Shown here: positions 6,882-13,718 of the stretch, one piece after another
Layout of the letters: every line of letters begins with the position of its first letter
Numbering within the stretch: the first letter of the stretch is position 1
Assembly (NCBI GenBank): GCA_964479465.1
Contig: CAYZMG010000089.1
Span: 1-16,555 of the forward strand
DNA from: CADCTB01 sp964479465
Lineage (GTDB): Bacteria > Actinomycetota > Acidimicrobiia > Acidimicrobiales > AC-14
Direction: 5' to 3'
Length of the DNA stretch: 16,555 nucleotides
Position numbers and translations under genes: made by a program
The notes under the pieces: model-generated
Database searches by the model: none
What the model saw: the letters and a program-made list of their open reading frames with translations, nothing else
What the model was told of the DNA's origin: nothing

Positions 6882-7157
6882 TCAGAGCCGCCGCCAGTAG
6901 ACGATGGCGTCCTCCCCGTCGACCGCCTCCGGCACCCGGCCCACGGCTTCGAAGCCCATGCGCTCGTAGAGCCGGCGGGCCGGGTTGGAGGCGAAGACCA
7001 GGGCGACGGCGACCAGCGCCTTCCCCGCCAGCCAGTACTCGTCGAAATCTTCAACGGCCAGGCGGCCGGGCGCCTGCGGGTAGCCCTCGCCGGCGGCGAC
7101 GATCTCGGCGAAACGGACATACAGGTCGTCGTGGTCGTCCGGCTCGGCCGTGGACAC
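6882..7157 (-). pseudogene. GNAT acetyltransferase remnant with internal in-frame deletion
   Basis: Read from the GTG at 7157, this is a 91-residue product with two recognisable ends of a GNAT acetyltransferase. The N-terminal part (AEPDDHDDLYVRFAEIVAAG, then GYP and DFDEYWLAGK) is the first strand and helices. The C-terminal part (LVFASNPARRLYERMGFEAV, then GRVPEAVDG and IVYWRRL) is the last strands. Between them, after KALVAVA, the usual central sheet and the acetyl-CoA pyrophosphate-binding motif (R/Q-x-x-G-x-G/A) are absent. Normal family members are about 160-170 residues, so roughly 70 are missing, with the junction near 7000-7012. The frame is intact, so a deletion is more likely than a frameshift. 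It should not bind acetyl-CoA. The frame stays open upstream of 7157, but that part shows no family similarity. It is divergent from the kinase gene, 151 bp away, and convergent with the HAD gene. Confidence 0.72.
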
Positions 7158-7308
7158 GGCAGATCCAGCCCGCCCGAGGTCCGGATGCGTCTCAGCACCG
7201 CCCGGGGGCAACCACGGCGACAGGACTGGTTCAAGTAATCGGGTCCCTGCGCCGATGACACCCGCAAGAAGTCTGTTTGACCACGCCGACTTGGGGGCGA
7301 CAGGACGC

Positions 7309-9915
7309 ATGATGACCCACAGTTCCGATCCGATCGGTGGTCGGGCGCCGGCGGCGAAGGGCCGGAGTCCTCGCCGGGGGATGCGGGGCCTGTCGGTCAT
7401 CTTCGGAGTTGTGCTCGCCACCGCCAGTGGGGCCGCGGCGTGGGCCGCGCACGGATTGGTCGAGAAGCACGAGCGCGTTCTCCTGAAGGAGCGTACCGCC
7501 GAGGTCAATCTCCTTCTCGGCAATCTCATCTCCTCCACCCAGGCCCGCCTGAACCTGATCGGCACCGTCACCCGGGTGAGCGGTGGCTCGGCGGAGAGCT
7601 TCAACGAGGTCGCCGGCCTGGCCGACAGGAGCCTGGTGGGCGTCGCCATCGTGCGGGATACGCCGGAGGGCCTCGTGGTCGAGTTGGCGGGGGGCAAGCT
7701 GGCCGTAGGTCAAGTCATCACCGGGCCCCGGGCCGCCGCCCTGCGCCGCGCCCTCGAGGTCCCCGTCATCGTCAGCACGCCCGTCCTTGTCGACGGCGAC
7801 GTCAAAAGCATCGGTTTTGCCCTCGGCCCGCCGGCGGCTCCCAAGGGCTCTGTCGTGTACCGGGAGTCGATGATCAACCCCGACCAGCCCTCCGCGACCA
7901 CGGAGTCGGCTCCCTTCTCCGAGCTCGTGGGATCGCTGTACGCGTCGCCCGAGGCCGATCCGAGCCAGCTCGTGCTGACCAGCGCCCGCAGCGGCCAGCC
8001 GATTGACCGCGCCGGCTCCATCCAGCGCCCCTTCGCCGCCGGCGACAGCAAGTGGCTCCTCTCCGTCGCCGCTGAGCGGCCCCTCGTGGGGTCGCTTGTC
8101 GACCGGCTCCCGCTCATCGTGCTGGTCGTCGGCCTCCTGGTCTCGATGGCGATCTTCGCGGTGATCGACGCCATGGTCCGCCGCCGGGACTACGCGGTGG
8201 CATTGGTCGAGGAGCGAACCGGCGAGCTCGAGGTTTCCCTGGCGTCGCTGAAGGCCGCTCGTGAGGAGGCGGTCGAGGGCTCCCGCCTCAAGTCCCAGTT
8301 CCTCGCCAACATGAGCCACGAGATCCGTACGCCTCTCAACGGTGTGATCGGGATGACCGGTCTGCTGCTCGACACCGATCTCGACGTCGACCAGCGCGAG
8401 TTCGCCGTAACCGTCCGCCGCTCCGGGGAAGCGCTCCTCGAGATCATCAACGACATCCTCGACTTCTCGAAGATCGAAGCCGGCCGGCTGGAGCTGGAGA
8501 TCTCCGATTTCGACCTCCGCGAGGTGGTTGAGGGCGTCGGCGAGCTGCTCGCCCCGCCGGCCCAGGAGAAGGGCCTGGAACTGGTCACCATGGTGGCGCC
8601 CGATGTTTCCGCCGTGGTCGCGGGCGACCTGGGCCGGGTCCGCCAGATACTGACCAATCTGGTGAGCAACGGCATCAAGTTCACCGACCGCGGTGAGGTC
8701 GAGGTGACAGTCCGCCGCGAGCCGGGTGCCGCCGACATGCTCCGGTTCGAGGTTCGCGACACCGGCGTCGGGATCGCCGCCGGCGACCAGCAGCGGCTGT
8801 TCGAGTCCTTTGCCCAAGCCGACGCGTCCACCACCCGGCGCTATGGCGGCACTGGTCTGGGACTGGCCATCTCCAAGCGGCTCGTCGGGATCATGGGCGG
8901 CGATATCGGCGTGGAGAGCACGGTGGGCGAGGGCAGCTCCTTCTGGTTCACCGCCCACCTCGAAGCCCGCCCCGACCGGGAGCCGGCCAAAGTCGAGCGC
9001 GAGTCGCTCAGTGGCGCCTCAGCAATGATCGTCGACGACAACGACACCAACCGGGCCATCCTGGAGCGGCAACTGGCCGCCTTCGGGATGACGACGGTCT
9101 CGGCGGCCGACGCCAGCTCCGCGCTCGAGTTGCTTCGCCGGGCGGTCGAGTCCGACACGATGCCCGACATCGCCCTCCTGGACCGCCACATGCCGGGGAT
9201 GGACGGTCTCGACCTGAGCCAGGTCATCGCCGCCGACCCCGCCCTGCAACACCTGCGCGTCATCATGCTGACCTCCGCCTCGACGGCTCGAGGGGGCACC
9301 TCGGGCAACATCGCCGCCTACCTGACCAAGCCGGTGCGCCGTTCGGAGCTGCTCGACGCTCTGGCCGTCGCCCTCGCGGTCGGGGAGCCACTGGCCGTCG
9401 AGCCCGTGGCCGACCCGGTGCCGGCGCCGGCGTCGCCTGGGGCCGGCGCCGTCCGGGTGCTGGTGGCCGAGGACAACCCGGTCAACCAGAAAGTGGCGGC
9501 GGCCATGCTCAAGCGCCTCGGGTACCGGGTCGATGTCGTCGCCAACGGCGCGGAGGCCGTCGCTGCTGTGGAGCACGTGCCCTACGCCGCGGTCCTGATG
9601 GACTGCCAGATGCCGGAGATGAACGGGTACGAGGCCACCGAGGAGATCCGGCGCCGGGAACCGCCTGGTCACCACATCCCGATCGTGGCCCTGACCGCCT
9701 CGGCCATCAAGGGTGACGAGGACAAGTGCCTCGCCGCCGGCATGGACGCCTACGTGACCAAGCCGGTCACCGTGAAGGCCCTCGGCGCAGCGTTGAGCCG
9801 TCTCATTGACCCCGCCGCCGATGCGCCCGACCACGACCCACTCGACAAGGATGCGCTCGACAAGCAGGCGCTGAACCACCTGCTGGAGCACTCGTTCCAG
9901 CACGTCGGGGACTGA
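7309..9915 (+). CDS. Hybrid sensor histidine kinase with two receiver domains
   Basis: An 868-residue membrane-bound hybrid kinase. Transmembrane helix 1 lies at about 28-47 and helix 2 at about 267-288; they flank an extracytoplasmic sensor of about 220 residues that I cannot assign with confidence (CHASE-like at best). The HisKA domain has FLANMSHEIRTPLNG with phospho-accepting H337. The ATPase has an N-box LTNLVSNGIKFT (448-459), DTGVGI (D484) and GGTGLGL (513-518). Receiver 1 (about 572-693) has acidic pair D576/D577 and phospho-site D625; receiver 2 (about 718-838) has E721/D722 and D765; both have the TKP lysine. No HPt domain follows, so phosphorelay would need a separate protein, not found here. 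The start is ATG 7309 (or ATG 7312), preceded by AGGA at 7302-7305; ATG 7255 upstream is less likely. No partner regulator is adjacent. Confidence 0.92.
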   Translation: MMTHSSDPIGGRAPAAKGRSPRRGMRGLSVIFGVVLATASGAAAWAAHGLVEKHERVLLKERTAEVNLLLGNLISSTQARLNLIGTVTRVSGGSAESFNEVAGLADRSLVGVAIVRDTPEGLVVELAGGKLAVGQVITGPRAAALRRALEVPVIVSTPVLVDGDVKSIGFALGPPAAPKGSVVYRESMINPDQPSATTESAPFSELVGSLYASPEADPSQLVLTSARSGQPIDRAGSIQRPFAAGDSKWLLSVAAERPLVGSLVDRLPLIVLVVGLLVSMAIFAVIDAMVRRRDYAVALVEERTGELEVSLASLKAAREEAVEGSRLKSQFLANMSHEIRTPLNGVIGMTGLLLDTDLDVDQREFAVTVRRSGEALLEIINDILDFSKIEAGRLELEISDFDLREVVEGVGELLAPPAQEKGLELVTMVAPDVSAVVAGDLGRVRQILTNLVSNGIKFTDRGEVEVTVRREPGAADMLRFEVRDTGVGIAAGDQQRLFESFAQADASTTRRYGGTGLGLAISKRLVGIMGGDIGVESTVGEGSSFWFTAHLEARPDREPAKVERESLSGASAMIVDDNDTNRAILERQLAAFGMTTVSAADASSALELLRRAVESDTMPDIALLDRHMPGMDGLDLSQVIAADPALQHLRVIMLTSASTARGGTSGNIAAYLTKPVRRSELLDALAVALAVGEPLAVEPVADPVPAPASPGAGAVRVLVAEDNPVNQKVAAAMLKRLGYRVDVVANGAEAVAAVEHVPYAAVLMDCQMPEMNGYEATEEIRRREPPGHHIPIVALTASAIKGDEDKCLAAGMDAYVTKPVTVKALGAALSRLIDPAADAPDHDPLDKDALDKQALNHLLEHSFQHVGD

Positions 9916-9924
9916 CTCTCCCAT

Positions 9925-9949
9925 CCCCGCGCTGCGGAACTAGGCGGGG
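9925..9949 (+). terminator. Hairpin after the histidine kinase gene
   Basis: CCCCGC (9925-9930) pairs with GCGGGG (9944-9949) across a 13-nt loop, 10 nt after the kinase stop codon. There is no T tract, so its role as a terminator is uncertain. Confidence 0.25.
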
Positions 9950-9954
9950 TGTGA

Positions 9955-9978
9955 AAGCGTTTAGAGACCTGAACGCTT
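9955..9978. promoter_or_regulatory. Inverted repeat in the htpX leader (possible operator)
   Basis: AAGCGTT (9955-9961) and AACGCTT (9972-9978) are perfect 7-bp inverted repeats separated by 10 nt, ending 13 nt before the htpX ATG and next to its ribosome binding site. It matches neither CIRCE nor the HspR HAIR consensus as I know them. It could be a repressor site or a leader hairpin. Confidence 0.4.
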
Positions 9979-9990
9979 CGGGAGAGGACA

Positions 9991-10848
9991 ATGAGCAAGA
10001 ACACGATCAAGACCTTCACGCTGCTGGCCGCACTCGGTGGCCTGCTCATGATGATCGGCAGCTTCTTCGGCCGGGGCGGGCTGTTCATCGGTCTGGTCCT
10101 GGGCCTGGTCTTCGTCGGGGGCTCGTACTGGTTCTCCGACTCGCTCGCCATCAAGTCGGCGCGGGCGGTGCCGGTCACCGAGGCCGAGATGCCGGAGTAC
10201 TACCGGATCGTCCGTGAGCTGACGGCGGCCGCCAACATGCCCATGCCGAAGCTGTACGTGACGCCCGACATGCAGCCCAACGCCTTCGCCACCGGCCGCA
10301 ATCCCGACCACGCCGCAGTGGCCGTCACCCGCGGCATCCTCAGCATCCTGGACTGGAATGAGCTGCGGGGTGTGCTGGCGCATGAGATCAGCCACGTGGG
10401 CAACCGCGACATTCTCATCGGCTCGGTGGCCGCGGCGGTGGCCATGGGCATCACCTTTGTCGCGCGCATGGCCATGTGGGGGGCCATGTTCGGTGGCGGT
10501 GGTCGCGACGACGACAACCACGCCAACCCTCTGGCCCTGCTCGCCTTCAGCCTTCTCGCCCCGATCGCAGCCATGGTCATCCAGATGGCCCTCAGCCGCA
10601 GCCGGGAGTTCGAGGCAGACCGCACCGGCGCCCGCTTGATCGGCGACGGTGAACCCCTTGCCCGGGCGCTGGCCAAGCTCGAGCAAGGGGCGAGGGCCGT
10701 TCCCATGGCGGTCGACCCCACCCAGGCGTCCAAGTACATCGTCAACCCCCTCTCGGGCCGGCGGGTACAGTTCGCCAACCTCTTCACCACCCACCCTCCG
10801 ATGGAGGACCGCATCGCCCGCCTCCGGGCCGGCGAGTGGCGCTCCTGA
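9991..10848 (+). CDS. htpX: HtpX-type membrane zinc metalloprotease (M48)
   Basis: This 285-residue protein matches HtpX in length and order of elements: two N-terminal hydrophobic segments (LLAALGGLLMMIGSFF and GLFIGLVLGLVFVGG), the protease core, and two further membrane segments around 140-160 and 180-200. The zinc site is HEISH at 131-135, with the third ligand E206 in SRSREFEADR (the E-x3-D motif with D210). HtpX is a cytoplasmic-membrane endopeptidase that takes part in quality control of membrane proteins and is often induced by envelope or heat stress. The ATG at 9991 is preceded by GGGAGAGGA, a strong ribosome binding site. The 7-bp inverted repeat just upstream may regulate it. It stands between the kinase and a secreted M23 peptidase on the same strand; the M23 gene starts 70 bp later. 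Confidence 0.93.
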   Translation: MSKNTIKTFTLLAALGGLLMMIGSFFGRGGLFIGLVLGLVFVGGSYWFSDSLAIKSARAVPVTEAEMPEYYRIVRELTAAANMPMPKLYVTPDMQPNAFATGRNPDHAAVAVTRGILSILDWNELRGVLAHEISHVGNRDILIGSVAAAVAMGITFVARMAMWGAMFGGGGRDDDNHANPLALLAFSLLAPIAAMVIQMALSRSREFEADRTGARLIGDGEPLARALAKLEQGARAVPMAVDPTQASKYIVNPLSGRRVQFANLFTTHPPMEDRIARLRAGEWRS

Positions 10849-10918
10849 CGTCGCCTCCGGCTCTGGGCGCCTGACGCGGGCAGGAGATCTGGCGGGGGGT
10901 GGCGAAGAGAACCAGATC

Positions 10919-12073
10919 GTGACGGAAAGGTTTCGCTCATCTGTCGCGGTCGGGGTGACGGTCCTCGGGTTGATCGGGACGCTCCTGATAGGCGGTCAGG
11001 CCGGCGCCCAGACGCCGCCGGCCACCACGCCGACCACGCTCAACCTGCTCGAGGATCTGGTCGCCAAGCTCCTACCCACCACCACGGTGGCGCCGGCCCC
11101 CCCGACCACGGCGCCGCCGGCGCCGGCCGGCGCCGCACCCAAGCCGGGGACGCCGGCCACGACCACCACCACGAAGCCGGCGCCAGGGGTGATCCCGCAG
11201 GAGTACATCCCACTCATCAACTCCATCCGCCGCACCGGCGCCCGGTCGACCAGGCCCCTCCTCGACGCGCTGCGGCCCATGCAGGATCTCGGCCTCACCG
11301 CCGAGGAGGCCGCCCTGCTGGGCTTCGGCCGCTTCCCCGTCGCCGGCATGGCCGACTACTCCGACGACTGGTGGCACCCCCGGTTCGGACCGCCCTTCCA
11401 CCTTCACCAGGGGACGGACATCTTCGGGCCCCGGGGGACGCCGGTCACGGCGCCGGCGGCCGGCGTCGTCAGGTTCACCGACGGTGGCCTCGGCGGCAAG
11501 GGCGCCTACGTCACCGAGCCCGACGGCACCTTCTACTACATGGCCCACCTCGACGGGTTCGCGAAGAACCTCCGCAACGGCTCGGCGGTCAAGCGAGGCG
11601 ACGTGGTCGGCTACCTCGGCGACAGCGGGAACGCGCTGGGCGGTAGCCCCCACGTCCACTTCGAGATCCATCCCCGCGGCGGAGCCGCCGTCAACCCCAA
11701 GCCGATCCTCGACGGCTGGCTGAACGACGCCATCAACAACGCGTCGGCCCTCTTCGCGGCCAACAGCCTCGGCGTCTCTCGGGCCGTGACCGGCGCCGGC
11801 GTGCTCCGGCGTTTCGACGGCCAGTCACCGTCCGTCGCCGGACGCGCCGTGGGGCCGCTCCTGTGGGCGTCGAGTGTGAGCGCCGGCGGGGGCACCATCA
11901 GGCTGGCCCAGCTCCAGTTGGCCCGGATGGCCAGCCGGATCGACTGGCAAAGCCAGGCGACGGCCGCCCAGATCCAGGCGGACGCCCTGCGGGAGGGCCG
12001 CCTCGTCGCCCTGGCCATCCTGGCGCCGCTCACGCCAAGGGCGCTGGCGCCGGTCCTGACCGGCGGGAGCTAG
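10919..12073 (+). CDS. Secreted M23-family peptidase (LytM/lysostaphin-like)
   Basis: A 384-residue exported protein. It starts with a signal peptide (residues 1 to about 27, VAVGVTVLGLIGTLLIGG then AGAQ) and a Thr/Pro/Ala-rich linker to about residue 90. The catalytic M23 domain lies at about 150-265. Zinc ligands are H163 and D167 in HLHQGTD and H247 in H245-V-H247-FEIHP; H245 is the usual catalytic partner. Such enzymes cut peptidoglycan cross-bridges or stem peptides; active ligands are present, so it should be a true hydrolase rather than a LytM-like activator. The C-terminal 110 or so residues have no recognised domain. The GTG at 10919 is chosen because the signal peptide follows immediately and GAAGAG lies 9 nt upstream. 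No c-di-AMP riboswitch is seen in the 70-bp leader. Its TAG overlaps the yajQ stop. Confidence 0.9.
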   Translation: MTERFRSSVAVGVTVLGLIGTLLIGGQAGAQTPPATTPTTLNLLEDLVAKLLPTTTVAPAPPTTAPPAPAGAAPKPGTPATTTTTKPAPGVIPQEYIPLINSIRRTGARSTRPLLDALRPMQDLGLTAEEAALLGFGRFPVAGMADYSDDWWHPRFGPPFHLHQGTDIFGPRGTPVTAPAAGVVRFTDGGLGGKGAYVTEPDGTFYYMAHLDGFAKNLRNGSAVKRGDVVGYLGDSGNALGGSPHVHFEIHPRGGAAVNPKPILDGWLNDAINNASALFAANSLGVSRAVTGAGVLRRFDGQSPSVAGRAVGPLLWASSVSAGGGTIRLAQLQLARMASRIDWQSQATAAQIQADALREGRLVALAILAPLTPRALAPVLTGGS

Positions 12074-12558
12074 TCCCGGAAGTTCTTGAACTGGAGGGGG
12101 ATGCCGAAGTCCTCCGCCTTGAGTGCGGCGATGAGGTTCTGAAGGTCGTCCCGCTTCTTGCCCGTGACGCGGACCTGATCACCCTGGGTCTGCGACGACA
12201 CGCCCTTGGTGCCCCGGTCCTTGATGAACCGGTTGATCTGCCGGGCCTTGGTGTCGTCGATGCCGGCGGCGAGGGAGATCGTCTGGCGCACCGTGCCCTT
12301 CGACGCCTCCTCGACCTTCTCATACGTCAGCCCCTTCAGGGAGACCTGCCGGCGCACCAGCTTCTCCTCCAGGACCTGGACGAGCGCCCGCAGGCGGTCT
12401 TCGGTGGACGAATGGAGCTGGATCTCCCCGTCACCGAGCTCGATGGTCGAGCCGGTGTCCTTGAAGTCGAACCGGGTCGCCACCTCACGGTGGGCCTGGT
12501 CGACTGCGTTTCTGACCTCTTGGAGGTCGACCTCGGAGACGACGTCGAACGTGGGCAC
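12070..12558 (-). CDS. yajQ: YajQ-family nucleotide-binding protein
   Basis: This 162-residue protein matches the YajQ family (UPF0234, DUF520) end to end: TFDVVSEVDLQEVRNAVDQA at the N-terminus, RFDFKDT, the central EKLVRRQVSLKGL and INRFIKDRG, and VRVTGKKRDDLQ near the C-terminus. Family members are small cytosolic proteins with two RRM-like folds that bind nucleic acids or nucleotides; some proteobacterial members bind cyclic di-GMP and act as regulatory co-factors, but whether this one does is unknown. The start is a GTG at 12558, 6 nt after a TAGCGT -10-like element and without a Shine-Dalgarno sequence, suggesting a leaderless mRNA. The gene is convergent with the M23 peptidase; the two stop codons share CTAG at 12070-12073. 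tRNA-Tyr starts 31 bp away on the other strand. Confidence 0.94.
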   Translation of the reverse strand: MPTFDVVSEVDLQEVRNAVDQAHREVATRFDFKDTGSTIELGDGEIQLHSSTEDRLRALVQVLEEKLVRRQVSLKGLTYEKVEEASKGTVRQTISLAAGIDDTKARQINRFIKDRGTKGVSSQTQGDQVRVTGKKRDDLQNLIAALKAEDFGIPLQFKNFRD

Positions 12559-12564
12559 GCCCAG

Positions 12565-12574
12565 ACGCTATCGT
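12565..12574. promoter_or_regulatory. Back-to-back -10 elements for yajQ (minus) and tRNA-Tyr (plus)
   Basis: The sequence ACGCTATCGT contains TAGCGT on the minus strand (12570 down to 12565), 6 nt before the yajQ GTG, and TATCGT on the plus strand (12569-12574), 15 nt before the mature tRNA-Tyr. Both fit TANNNT and overlap by two bases. No clear -35 boxes are visible. Confidence 0.35.
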
Positions 12575-12589
12575 CGTTCCCGCAGTCCT

Positions 12590-12674
12590 GGGTCGGTGCC
12601 CGAGCGGCCAAAGGGAGCTGACTGTAAATCAGCCGGCACAGCCTACGGAGGTTCGAATCCTTCCCGGCCCACCA
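12590..12674 (+). tRNA. tRNA-Tyr (anticodon GTA), CCA encoded
   Basis: The acceptor stem is GGGTCGG (12590-12596) with CCGGCCC (12664-12670), one T-G wobble, discriminator A at 12671 and genomically encoded CCA at 12672-12674. The anticodon arm is GCTGA-CTGTAAA-TCAGC with anticodon GTA. The T arm is GGAGG-TTCGAAT-CCTTC. A long variable arm makes it class II, as expected for bacterial tRNA-Tyr. Confidence 0.96.
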
Positions 12675-12706
12675 ACCATCTAACCAACACAGAGCGGAAC
12701 GGTTTG

Positions 12707-12724
12707 CCCCCAACTGGGTGGGGG
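12707..12724 (+). promoter_or_regulatory. Hairpin that includes the ribosome binding region of the diiron gene
   Basis: CCCCCA (12707-12712) pairs with TGGGGG (12719-12724) across a 6-nt loop. The 3' arm is the only purine-rich stretch that could serve as ribosome binding site for the GTG at 12731. It could hide the binding site, or be a terminator or processing stem behind tRNA-Tyr. There is no T tract. Confidence 0.35.
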
Positions 12725-12730
12725 TACTCC

Positions 12731-13699
12731 GTGGTCGTGTCGGGACGCACAGTTCTTCATCCGCTCTTCACACAGGTCGGCACCGCCCTGTCGGACGGCG
12801 GCCGGGGTCTGGAGGCGCTGGCCGGCGCCGATCCGGTCGACTGGCGTGACCTCCTCCTGAGCCTTTCGGCCATCCACGACCTGCACACGTCACCCCTCGG
12901 GCAACTCGACGGTCGGGAGCGGCTCCAGCACCATCCGGCCGTGGCCGACATCAAGTGGCGGCTGGAGGAGGCCCTCGTCGCCGAGCTGGCCCGCCGGGAC
13001 GACACCGCGGGGTGGGACCTCCCCGAGCGGCCCTCCGTGGCCATGCGGACCATCGGCGTCCGGGGCCTGGTCCCGGAAGTCTACGAGTGGCTGGCTCACG
13101 ACGCCGGCCCGCAGGAGATCGTCGAGTTCCTCTCCCTCGAAGGCGGGCCCGACGGCGGCTTCGACGATCTGGTCGCTGCCTGCCAGATCGGCCTTGACGG
13201 CACCGCCAAGCTGGAGCTGGCCCAGAACTACTGGGACGAGATGGGCAACGGCTCCTTGGCGAGGGTCCACACCGAGCTGCACCGGAAGCTGAGCCGGGCC
13301 CTGGGCCTGTCGTGCCCGGCCCGGGACCGCCAACCCGTCGAGGCACTGGAGCGATCCGTGCTCACCGGACTGCTGGCCACCAACCGCTGGCTGCAGCCGG
13401 AGCTGCTCGGCGCTCTCGGCCTGCTGGAGCTCCAGGCCGGGCCCCGGTGCCGGAAGGTTGTGGCGGCACTGGAGCGCACCGGCGCCGGCGCTGACGCCCT
13501 CGACTTCTACGTGGAGCACGCCAACGTCGACCCCCGGCACGGCAAGGACTGGGTCGACAAGGCCATCGTCCCGTTCGACGATGATCCTCGGTGGGCCGCC
13601 GGCATCGTACGAGGTGCTCGCTGGCGTTCGATCGTCAACGCCGGCTTCTTCGACGCCATGGCCGGCACGTTCCTCGAGCAGCAGCGCCGGGCCTCGTGA
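12731..13699 (+). CDS. Heme-oxygenase-like diiron protein (iron-containing redox enzyme family)
   Basis: A 322-residue protein that I assign to the heme-oxygenase-like, iron-containing redox enzyme group (Haem_oxygenas_2, HDO superfamily). The evidence is a helical protein with ELAQNYWDEMGNG (E162, D169, E170), a following VHTELH (H180, H184), a middle segment ATNRWLQPELLGALGLLELQ, and the late helix FYVEHANVDPRHGKDW with E262, H263, D267 and H270: the carboxylate/histidine pattern expected for a dinuclear iron site. Characterised members of this fold carry out N-oxygenation, C-C cleavage or fatty-acid decarboxylation; the substrate here is unknown. The first 120 residues or so are helical and unassigned. 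The start is GTG 12731 (GGGGG 6 nt upstream) or GTG 12737. The downstream methyltransferase starts 19 nt later, so the two probably form an operon. Confidence 0.78.
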   Translation: MVVSGRTVLHPLFTQVGTALSDGGRGLEALAGADPVDWRDLLLSLSAIHDLHTSPLGQLDGRERLQHHPAVADIKWRLEEALVAELARRDDTAGWDLPERPSVAMRTIGVRGLVPEVYEWLAHDAGPQEIVEFLSLEGGPDGGFDDLVAACQIGLDGTAKLELAQNYWDEMGNGSLARVHTELHRKLSRALGLSCPARDRQPVEALERSVLTGLLATNRWLQPELLGALGLLELQAGPRCRKVVAALERTGAGADALDFYVEHANVDPRHGKDWVDKAIVPFDDDPRWAAGIVRGARWRSIVNAGFFDAMAGTFLEQQRRAS

Positions 13700-13718
13700 C
13701 CTCCACGATGGTGAACCA

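Noticed and set aside
7255..7308. An earlier ATG (7255) for the histidine kinase.
   Set aside because: The ATG pair at 7309/7312 has an AGGA at suitable spacing and is closer to the first membrane helix; the extra residues from 7255 show no recognisable feature.
10849..10918. A c-di-AMP (ydaO) riboswitch before the secreted M23 peptidase, as often found for actinobacterial wall hydrolases.
   Set aside because: The gap is only 70 bp and shows none of the expected structure or conserved motifs.
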